Origin: Mucilaginibacter sp.
GTDB taxonomy: Bacteria; Bacteroidota; Bacteroidia; Sphingobacteriales; Sphingobacteriaceae
Length of the DNA stretch: 32,774 nucleotides
NCBI GenBank assembly: GCA_025929405.1
Contig: JAICMD010000005.1
Location: forward strand, 1 to 32,774
Direction: 5' to 3'
Below, piece after piece: positions 1 to 6,714 of the stretch. The notes beneath the pieces are model-generated. The model was not told the origin of the DNA. It saw only the letters and a program-made list of their open reading frames with translations, and searched no databases. Positions within the stretch are counted from its first letter, which is position 1. Each line of letters starts with the position of its first letter. Both the position numbers and the translations under genes were made by a program.

Positions 1-73
1 GTTTGCTGCATGTAAATAAAATCAAGGCTAAATAAGCACTTATATTTTAAATAACGTTTATTTGTTTGTTGAT

Positions 74-547
74 ATGAAGATAGTTTTTTTAACCGTTGGC
101 AAAACTGAGGATGCTTATTTAAAAGAGGGGATAGATAAGTACATAAAACGTTTGAAGCATTATGCACGATTAGAATTTGTTGAAATTAATGAGCTTAAAA
201 ACACCAAAGCATTAACCCCGGAGCAGCAAAAAGCTAAAGAGGCCGAATTAATACTAAAAAAACTATCTCCGCTTGATTATGTTATATTACTTGATGAAAA
301 GGGAACGGAATTTTCGTCCAAACAATTTGCCGCTTATTTGGATAAGAAGGCCATCAGTTCAACCTCTACTATGATTTTTATAGTAGGCGGCCCGTATGGG
401 TTTGATGATACGCTATACACCCGTGCCAATGATAAACTTTCGCTGTCGCGAATGACGTTTTCGCACCAGATGATACGTTTGCTGTTTGTTGAACAATTGT
501 ACCGTGCTTTCACCATTATAAAAGGCGAACCTTATCACCACGAATAA
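74..547 (+). CDS. rlmH: RlmH, 23S rRNA pseudouridine-1915 N3-methyltransferase
   Basis: SAM-dependent SPOUT-class enzyme that methylates pseudouridine 1915 in helix 69 of 23S rRNA; cytoplasmic, acting on assembled ribosomes. The family signature is complete: N-terminal MKIVFLTVGKT, the cofactor-binding knot loop FIVGGPYGF (about residues 102-110) and the C-terminal block LSLSRMTFSHQMIRLLFVEQ ending in PYHHE. The ORF track opens at a TTG at 62, but the ATG at 74 gives 157 residues, matching the usual 155-160, and begins at the conserved MKI. It stands alone, 51 bp ahead of the next gene on the same strand. Nothing is missing or unusual. Confidence 0.96.
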   Translation: MKIVFLTVGKTEDAYLKEGIDKYIKRLKHYARLEFVEINELKNTKALTPEQQKAKEAELILKKLSPLDYVILLDEKGTEFSSKQFAAYLDKKAISSTSTMIFIVGGPYGFDDTLYTRANDKLSLSRMTFSHQMIRLLFVEQLYRAFTIIKGEPYHHE

Positions 548-573
548 TTAATATACAACTAACAGATTTTCAT

Positions 574-581
574 TATTTTTG
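574..581 (+). promoter_or_regulatory. -7 promoter element TATTTTTG ahead of the PH-SHOCT gene
   Basis: TATTTTTG is an exact match to the Bacteroidota -7 consensus TAnnTTTG and lies 18 bases before the ATG at 599. No TTG was found at the expected distance for a -33 box, so the leader would be very short and the assignment is weak. Confidence 0.35.
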
Positions 582-598
582 CCCCGCATAATAAAGCA

Positions 599-1228
599 AT
601 GAGCATGATAGACAAATTTTTGCATGATGACCAGGACCCTAAAGCGGTTGAAAAAGTTTACTCCCGTTTAGTTGACCTTTTAACCACCGGCGAAGAAATA
701 TTATACATCGCATCGCAAAAAAAACCATTGGTGAATATTTTGCCCGACTGCATTGCACTAACCAATAAGCGTATATTGTTTTTTACCCCGGCAAATCTGG
801 GGCTATCCATCAAATTTGTTGATTTTGTGTGGAAGGACATTGTTGATGTAGCCACCAAGGAAGAAATAATTGGTGCAGTATTTACCGTTAAAACTACCGG
901 CGGCGCCGAAATGGGCGTTGATTATCTGCCTAAGATACAGGCACGTAAACTATACCAATATGCTCAGGAACGCAAGGAAGCCGAGCGCGAGGCACGTCGT
1001 CTGCGCGAATTGGAAGAAAAACGTGCCGAATCGGGTTCGGTACAGTTTGAACATGCTGCAGCCTCGGCAGCGGCTGCTTTTCATGCTGCTCCAACACCGG
1101 CTCCGACCGAACCAAAAGCAGATGAGCTTACCGAAAAACTAAAAAAATTACGTACACTGTTTGATAACGGCCTAATATCGCAGGAAGAGTATAACCATAA
1201 AAAGCTTGATCTGTTAAGCGATTTATAA
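599..1228 (+). CDS. PH-like domain protein with C-terminal SHOCT domain
   Basis: Probable cytoplasmic protein of unknown role. Residues about 10-130 resemble a bacterial pleckstrin-homology (YokE/bPH type) fold: the segment GEEILYIASQKK...CIALTNKRILFFTPA is the typical 'T-N-K-R-I-L' strand pair of these domains. A charged, probably coiled-coil stretch (QERKEAEREARRLRELEEKR) and an Ala/Pro-rich linker follow, then a C-terminal SHOCT module (LKKLRTLFDNGLISQEEYNHKKLDLL, about 180-205), the short oligomerisation helix found at the ends of many unrelated bacterial proteins. There is no signal peptide or membrane span. The start could equally be Met3. Domain calls are by pattern recognition; substrate or partner is unknown. 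Confidence 0.8.
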   Translation: MSMIDKFLHDDQDPKAVEKVYSRLVDLLTTGEEILYIASQKKPLVNILPDCIALTNKRILFFTPANLGLSIKFVDFVWKDIVDVATKEEIIGAVFTVKTTGGAEMGVDYLPKIQARKLYQYAQERKEAEREARRLRELEEKRAESGSVQFEHAAASAAAAFHAAPTPAPTEPKADELTEKLKKLRTLFDNGLISQEEYNHKKLDLLSDL

Positions 1229-1326
1229 TCTATTCGATATAAGCGGTTAGCGAAGAAGCTTATAATTGATAAATGTAAGGCATATAAGCCCCCTTTGCTA
1301 TCGCTCAAGAACAGATTTATAAAATT

Positions 1327-1818
1327 ATGTACTTCACCCTATTTATATCCTTTCTGATACTTCAACGCCTGTCAGAGCTATATATATCGGCCCGTAATGA
1401 AAAGTGGCTGTTAAGCCAGGGAGCCGTACAATACGGGCAAAGCCATTACCCATTTATGGTAACCATGCATACCCTGTTTATTATTTCCATTATTGTGGAA
1501 TATATCTGGGGCAATCATTCGGAATTTAGCTTATTATTTTTAGGGTTATTTCTGCTGGTGTTATCTTTCAAATTCTGGGCATTATCCTCATTAGGTAAAT
1601 TCTGGAACACCAAAATTTATCGTATACCGGGTGTATATCCTGTAAAAAAAGGTCCTTACAAAATATTTAAACATCCCAATTATGGCGAGGTAGTTTGCGA
1701 AATAGCTATCATTCCGCTGGTTTTTAACCTGTACTATACCGCCATCATTTTCAGTTTACTTAATGCTGCTATGCTTACTGTGAGAATACGGGAAGAGAAC
1801 AAGGTTTGGGCGAAATAA
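1327..1818 (+). CDS. Isoprenylcysteine carboxyl methyltransferase-family membrane protein (YpbQ/BpsB-like)
   Basis: Small integral membrane protein (163 residues, about four or five hydrophobic segments) of the ICMT family. Family features seen are YPVKKGPYKIFKHPNYGEV (about residues 99-117), the G-x-Y...H-P-x-Y SAM/substrate motif, and the terminal RIREENKVW. Bacteria mostly lack prenylated CaaX proteins. The best-known relative of this size is Bacillus YpbQ (BpsB), which O-methylates alkylpyrones made by the adjacent type III polyketide synthase BpsA. A type III synthase is present about 19 kb away in this window, so a similar role is possible but inferred. It is convergent with glgB, with only 43 bp between stop codons. 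Confidence 0.8.
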   Translation: MYFTLFISFLILQRLSELYISARNEKWLLSQGAVQYGQSHYPFMVTMHTLFIISIIVEYIWGNHSEFSLLFLGLFLLVLSFKFWALSSLGKFWNTKIYRIPGVYPVKKGPYKIFKHPNYGEVVCEIAIIPLVFNLYYTAIIFSLLNAAMLTVRIREENKVWAK

Positions 1819-1861
1819 ACAGAAAGCGTAAAGCAGATAGAAGCTTTTGTACTTTAGCTTA

Positions 1862-3892
1862 TTAAATCTTCTTAAACACCGAAGCTCCTAACGGCGGCAA
1901 CGTTATTTTTATCGAATTTTCGCGGCCATGCCAGCCAATAAACTCAGCATTAATATTACCATAATTGATAACCCCGCTGCCCCAGAAGCTGGTTGCATCC
2001 GAGTTAAATATTTCCTTCCATCCGCCACCGGCGGTTACACCTATGCGGTAATCATGCCGTGTAACCGGGGTTAGGTTAAGCACTATTACCAGATCATTAG
2101 CGGCATCATTACCCTTACGTGCAAATACCAGTACCGAATCATCAGCATTGCCGCCATCTATCCACTCAAAACCTGTGTGGTCAAATTGTTTTTCGTAAAG
2201 CGCAGGTTCACTTTTATACAGTTGGTTAAGCGCTTTTACCGTATTTGCTATGCCCTGGTGGTTGGGATATTGCATTACATGCCAATCTAACGAATGCTGG
2301 AAATTCCACTCATTACCCTGCCCAAATTCCGATCCCATAAACAGTAGTTTGGTACCCGGGTGGGTAAACATAAAGCTGTACAACAAGCGTAAATTGGCAA
2401 ACTGCTGCCATTCATCGCCAGGCATTTTACCCAGCATGGAGCCTTTACCATACACTACCTCATCATGCGAGAAAGGCAGCATAAAGTTTTCAGTAAAGGC
2501 ATATATCAAACTAAAGGTAATTTGATTATGACGATATTTACGGTGCACAGGGTCTTCGCCAAAGTATTTAATCACATCATGCATCCAGCCCATCATCCAT
2601 TTCATGCCAAAGCCTAACCCACCCAGAAATACCGGACGGCTTACCCCGGTAAACGAAGTCGATTCTTCGGCAATAGTTTGTATATCAGGAAAATGGCTGT
2701 AACATGCCTCATTAAATTCTTTCAGGAATGATATCGCCTCCAAGTTTTCATTGCCGCCAAATACGTTAGGCTCCCATTCGCCATGATTGCGTGAGTAGTC
2801 AAGATAAAGCATGGAAGCTACGGCATCAACCCGCAAGCCATCCGCATGATACCTGTCCAGCCAAAACAAGGCATTACTTATCAGGAACGCTCGTACCTCA
2901 TTACGGCCGTAATTAAATATATATGATTTCCAATCGGGGTGAAAACCTTTGCGCATGTCGGCATGTTCATACAAATGCGTGCCATCAAAGTTATATAGTG
3001 CATGTGCATCGCCGGGGAAATGTGACGGTACCCAATCCAATATCACACCTATGCCCTCCTGGTGAAAGCGTTCTATCAGCAGCATTAACTGCTGCGGAGT
3101 ACCGTAACGGGATGATGCCGCAAAATACCCGCTTACCTGGTAACCCCAGCTTGGGTAAAAGGGGTGCTCCATAATAGGCATAAACTCAACATGGGTAAAA
3201 CCCATATCCTTAACATAAGGCACCAGTTTATCGGCCATATCCACATAACTCAAAAACTGGTCTGGACTTTCAGGGCTACGCGCCCATGAGCCAAAGTGTA
3301 CCTCGTAAACCGAGTAGGGTTTATCTAACGCATTATGCTCACGGCGGGTGTCCATCCAAACTTTATCATTCCACTCGTAGTAAGTATCAGCAACTATTGA
3401 TGCAGTACGCGGAGGTTCTTCCCAGCGCAAGGCAAACGGATCGCTTTTTTCAAGGTCCTCGCCGGTATTTGAGGCAATAAAATATTTATAGGCCTCGCCA
3501 TTGCCAACATGCGGTATAAAGCCCTCCCATATACCCGAACCATCCCAGCGTACATATAAGCCATGCGAGCCACGGTTCCAGCCGTTGAAATTGCCTATTA
3601 CCGACGCAAACTTTGCATTAGGCGCCCAAACGGCAAAGTATGTACCCACAACTCCCTCATGCTCCACTACATGCGAGCCAAATTTTTCATATAACTTATA
3701 ATGCTTGCCTGATTTAAAAAGATCAATATCAAAATCAGTAAAGCGACTGTAGGGATGTACATTGTATTTTTGCACTATTACTGACGGTATAGTTTTTTTT
3801 GCTGCCGCAGATTTGGGCTTGGCGGCTTTTTCAGCCTTTTCGCCTGCGGGCTTTGATGGTTTGGCAGAAGGGGTAGTTGCTTTTTTGGCCAT
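1862..3892 (-). CDS. glgB: 1,4-alpha-glucan branching enzyme GlgB (GH13)
   Basis: Cytoplasmic enzyme that cuts an alpha-1,4 glucan and re-joins the piece as an alpha-1,6 branch in glycogen synthesis. Order: N-terminal tail, CBM48-like domain (about 75-165, VGTYFAVWAPNAKFASVIGNFNGWN), GH13 barrel, C-terminal beta domain. The catalytic triad is visible: nucleophile Asp356 in DGLRVDAV, acid/base Glu409 in IAEEST, and Asp477 in LPFSHDEVV. At 676 residues it is near family length. The unusual part is residues 1-33, nearly all Lys, Ala, Pro and Ser (AKKATTPSAKPSKPAGEKAE), resembling a histone H1/HU tail; the catalytic part is normal. A good TTG-N19-TATATTTG promoter sits about 40 bp upstream. The GH31 and GH13 genes nearby fit glycogen turnover. 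Confidence 0.97.
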   Translation of the reverse strand: MAKKATTPSAKPSKPAGEKAEKAAKPKSAAAKKTIPSVIVQKYNVHPYSRFTDFDIDLFKSGKHYKLYEKFGSHVVEHEGVVGTYFAVWAPNAKFASVIGNFNGWNRGSHGLYVRWDGSGIWEGFIPHVGNGEAYKYFIASNTGEDLEKSDPFALRWEEPPRTASIVADTYYEWNDKVWMDTRREHNALDKPYSVYEVHFGSWARSPESPDQFLSYVDMADKLVPYVKDMGFTHVEFMPIMEHPFYPSWGYQVSGYFAASSRYGTPQQLMLLIERFHQEGIGVILDWVPSHFPGDAHALYNFDGTHLYEHADMRKGFHPDWKSYIFNYGRNEVRAFLISNALFWLDRYHADGLRVDAVASMLYLDYSRNHGEWEPNVFGGNENLEAISFLKEFNEACYSHFPDIQTIAEESTSFTGVSRPVFLGGLGFGMKWMMGWMHDVIKYFGEDPVHRKYRHNQITFSLIYAFTENFMLPFSHDEVVYGKGSMLGKMPGDEWQQFANLRLLYSFMFTHPGTKLLFMGSEFGQGNEWNFQHSLDWHVMQYPNHQGIANTVKALNQLYKSEPALYEKQFDHTGFEWIDGGNADDSVLVFARKGNDAANDLVIVLNLTPVTRHDYRIGVTAGGGWKEIFNSDATSFWGSGVINYGNINAEFIGWHGRENSIKITLPPLGASVFKKI

Positions 3893-3933
3893 AGTAGATG
3901 CCCTTTGCAGGGATTAGCTTTTTATGTAACAAT

Positions 3934-3963
3934 CAAATATATCAATATTGTTTGTTTGCGCAA
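3934..3963 (-). promoter_or_regulatory. glgB promoter (TTG-N19-TATATTTG)
   Basis: Read on the reverse strand, TTG (3963-3961) is followed after 19 bases by TATATTTG (3941-3934), an exact match to the Bacteroidota -33/-7 pattern. Transcription would begin near 3927, giving a leader of about 35 bases before the glgB ATG at 3892. Confidence 0.65.
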
Positions 3964-4022
3964 GACAATAACAAAGGCACTGTTAAATAATGTTAATCTT
4001 TTCTGTTTATAGCTTAGGCAGC

Positions 4023-4030
4023 TAAATTTG
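4023..4030 (+). promoter_or_regulatory. -7 promoter element TAAATTTG ahead of the MacB-like permease
   Basis: TAAATTTG matches TAnnTTTG exactly and lies about 140 bases before the proposed ATG at 4173. No TTG occurs 19-20 bases upstream, so the -33 box is missing or weak. Confidence 0.35.
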
Positions 4031-4172
4031 ATACTATATCGTAATCGAACATATACTGTTCGGTTTTATTACAACATACAGATTTTATGTTGGCTTTAAA
4101 TTGCTCATTATTAATGGCTTAGTAGCATGGCATGGATTTAATACTTACATGCGGATAATCTATCATAACAGC

Positions 4173-6581
4173 ATGATAAAAAATTATATAACTATTGCCT
4201 GGCGAAACATTATCAAAAACAAGGCATTTTCGTTGATTAATATATTGGGCCTTTCGGTAGGTATTGCCTTTACTTTATTAATAGGGGCCTATATATGGGG
4301 CGAATTGCAGGTTAACCGACAGCTTAAAAATTCAAATAATCAATACATTATTCTTAGCAAATTTATTGACCCAAATTTTAGTAATGAGCTTGGCACTATA
4401 GCTGAATTACCTATAGCATTGAAAAAAAATTATCCCGAACTTATTGCTAATTACTATCGTGAAGACCTGATAACCAGTTACGTATCAAAAAACGAAAAAC
4501 ATTTTAGGGAAGACCTGCAAATTGGTGATAATAACTTGCTAAAAATGTATGGTTTTAAGGTTTTGTATGGAGACGTAAATACGGCGCTTAAAGATCCGTT
4601 TGCGGTTGTAATTAACCGTAAAATAGCGAATAAATATTTTGGAAGTACCAATGTTGTAGGCAAAACGCTAAGCTTTGAAAACTTTTCGGCCGAGCATCAT
4701 GATTTTACTGTTACTGCTGTTATAGATAATTTGCCCCGAAATTCGGTAACCGCAATGGTTGCTGATAATGGCTTTTTCTTTAATGTTGAAAGCGGTAAGT
4801 TTTTTAAACGTGATTTTACTAACTGGATGAATTTAAATCTGGTTGGATATCTGGAGCTTAAGCCCGGCGTAAACCCCAAGACCGTAAATAGGGCTATGGA
4901 ACAAATTGTTGCCAGGTATGAGCCTGATAAAAACATCAAAAAGCAATTAACCCCTTATGTTGTAAAGCTAACCGATTATAACCTGGAGGCTAATAACGGA
5001 CTAATTAAAAAAATGGTTTATACACTATCGTGCATTGCATTATTTATTTTGCTGATGGCGGTAGTAAACTTTGTTAATATTTGTATAGGCCGCTCGGCAG
5101 GGCGCATGCGTGAAATAGGGATACGTAAAGTAATGGGAAGTTTGCGCAAACAGCTTATCCTGCAATTTTTAATAGAATCAATTACATTGGTAATGCTGTC
5201 AACGCTAATAGCATTGCTTATCTATATCCTTGTAAAGCCATATTTTGGTGAAATTTTAGGCAGGGAAATTCCGGGGTTGCTTGCTTTTCCGGCTTATATG
5301 ATACCAATACCTTTTGTATTTGCGTTACTTGTTGGCCTGTTGGCGGGTATTTATCCGGCATTTGTATTATCGGCATCAAAATCAGTCGAGTCATTAAAGG
5401 GAGAATTTAATTCAGTAAAAGAAAGTGTATTACTCCGCAAAACTTTGGTAGCCTTTCAATTTATTATAGCTGCTGTAGTTTTAATAAGCACTATTTTAGT
5501 TTCCCAGCAGATCAATTTATTTTTTAGTGATAGCCTGGGATTCAGTAAAGAAAACGTTGTTTACGCACAAACCTCGCGCGATTGGTCAGCCAAAGGAGTA
5601 CAAAAAATTGAATACGTTCGCTCTCAGTTAGCACAACTACCCCAAGTGCGTAATGTATCAGTATCTTATGAAATACCTGATGGGCATAATGGTGGTAACT
5701 ACACGGTTGGTCGACCCGATATACCCGGCAAAACAGTAAGCAGTACAGGTATGGTGTGCGATGACGCTTATCTGACAACTTATAACATACCGCTAAAGGC
5801 TGGACGGTTTTTTAGTCCAGTCTATGCTAAAGGCGACAGCTTAAAAGTAGTTATTAACGAAACAGAAGCCAAAATATTGGGATGGAAAAACGCCCAGGAT
5901 GCCATTGGTAAGCCAATGATGATCTGGGCTTATTCGTCAAAGCCTTTTATCATCACAGGTGTAACAGCCGACTTTCATTTCGGGTCCATGCGTGACAAAG
6001 TTCAACCGATAACTTTTATGAACAATAATTATCAAACTGCTTATCGTTATGTGTCTATTCGTCTGAAACCCGGCGATTTGCAAAACAGCCTGGCTGCCGT
6101 TCAGAAAAAATGGACCGCTTTAATGCCAGGTACTCCTTTTGAATATAATTTTATGGACGGTGCACTTAAAAAGGTTTATAAAACCGAATTACAATTAAGA
6201 AAAGCGGCATTAGTTGCTACCGTACTATCAATAATTATTGTATTATTAGGTATTTTAGGGTTGATAGCATTAAGTGTGCAAAAACGCACAAAAGAAATTG
6301 GCGTACGTAAAGTATTAGGCGCATCTGTAAATGCTATTATGATGCTTTTTATAAAGGATTTTTTGACAACCGTAACTATAGCGGGAGTAGTGGCCTGCCC
6401 CGTGGCATACCTGATTATAACACATTGGCTAAACGGTTATGCATCCAGAATAAGTATAACGCCTTTGCCATTTATTATTACCATAAGCATACTTATCATA
6501 TTAACTACTTTATTAATTAGCCTGCAAACCATAAAAGCTGCATTAACTAACCCGGCTAAAAGTTTACGGGTTGATGCATAA
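4173..6581 (+). CDS. MacB/FtsX-type ABC transporter permease (orphan)
   Basis: Inner-membrane permease, 802 residues from the chosen ATG. The N-terminus (MIKNYITIAWRNIIKNKAFSLINILGLSVG) is the standard opening of Bacteroidota MacB-like permeases. The TTG at 4101 in the ORF track would add 24 residues that do not look like the family, and an ATG at 4149 is a less likely alternative. First helix about 19-43, a large periplasmic MacB-core domain, then helices around 285-360 and 375-400. A second half repeats the pattern, ending in three helices. The cytoplasmic coupling motif occurs twice (REIGIRKVMGS and KEIGVRKVLGA), showing the duplicated FtsX architecture. No ATPase subunit or membrane-fusion protein is nearby, so the partner must be encoded elsewhere and the substrate cannot be named. 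It is convergent with the GH31 gene. Confidence 0.9.
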   Translation: MIKNYITIAWRNIIKNKAFSLINILGLSVGIAFTLLIGAYIWGELQVNRQLKNSNNQYIILSKFIDPNFSNELGTIAELPIALKKNYPELIANYYREDLITSYVSKNEKHFREDLQIGDNNLLKMYGFKVLYGDVNTALKDPFAVVINRKIANKYFGSTNVVGKTLSFENFSAEHHDFTVTAVIDNLPRNSVTAMVADNGFFFNVESGKFFKRDFTNWMNLNLVGYLELKPGVNPKTVNRAMEQIVARYEPDKNIKKQLTPYVVKLTDYNLEANNGLIKKMVYTLSCIALFILLMAVVNFVNICIGRSAGRMREIGIRKVMGSLRKQLILQFLIESITLVMLSTLIALLIYILVKPYFGEILGREIPGLLAFPAYMIPIPFVFALLVGLLAGIYPAFVLSASKSVESLKGEFNSVKESVLLRKTLVAFQFIIAAVVLISTILVSQQINLFFSDSLGFSKENVVYAQTSRDWSAKGVQKIEYVRSQLAQLPQVRNVSVSYEIPDGHNGGNYTVGRPDIPGKTVSSTGMVCDDAYLTTYNIPLKAGRFFSPVYAKGDSLKVVINETEAKILGWKNAQDAIGKPMMIWAYSSKPFIITGVTADFHFGSMRDKVQPITFMNNNYQTAYRYVSIRLKPGDLQNSLAAVQKKWTALMPGTPFEYNFMDGALKKVYKTELQLRKAALVATVLSIIIVLLGILGLIALSVQKRTKEIGVRKVLGASVNAIMMLFIKDFLTTVTIAGVVACPVAYLIITHWLNGYASRISITPLPFIITISILIILTTLLISLQTIKAALTNPAKSLRVDA

Positions 6582-6599
6582 AAAAGACTTAACTAATAT

Positions 6600-6626
6600 G
6601 TCATGCTGAAACAAGTTCGACATGAC
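6600..6626. repeat. Imperfect palindrome, REP-like (GTCATGCTGAA...GTTCGACATGAC)
   Basis: Arms gtcatgctgaa and gttcgacatgac form an imperfect stem-loop just after the permease stop codon. Repeats with a 'TCATGCTGAAC...GTTTCAGCATGA' flavour are common between genes in Bacteroidota. Only this copy is visible here. Confidence 0.5.
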
Positions 6627-6642
6627 TGTTAATTTTAAACAA

Positions 6643-6679
6643 AAAGACTTGCGAAGTTTTTAAAACTTCGCAAGTCTTT
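6643..6679. terminator. 18-bp perfect inverted repeat, likely bidirectional terminator
   Basis: AAAGACTTGCGAAGTTTT (6643-6660) and its exact reverse complement (6662-6679) flank a single T. The repeat lies between the convergent permease and GH31 genes, with A-rich and T-rich flanks on both sides, so it can end transcription from both directions. The core GACTTGCGAAG also resembles a dispersed Bacteroidota intergenic repeat. Confidence 0.7.
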
Positions 6680-6714
6680 AATCCTATCATCCTTAAATCT
6701 TATAAATCTTAGTC

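Noticed and set aside
62-73. TTG-initiated N-terminal extension of RlmH in the ORF track
   Set aside because: The ATG at 74 matches the conserved MKI opening and the normal family length.
870-1142. Shadow ORFs on other frames, for example 870-1142 and 11653-12024
   Set aside because: They lie inside strongly supported genes and show no family features of their own.
1236-1264. ATAAGC...GCTTAT stem after the PH-SHOCT gene
   Set aside because: The stem is short (about 6 bp), has no T-run, and could arise by chance in AT-rich DNA.
4101-4172. TTG or early ATG starts for the MacB-like permease
   Set aside because: Residues before MIKNYITIAWRNI do not resemble the family; the ATG at 4173 does.
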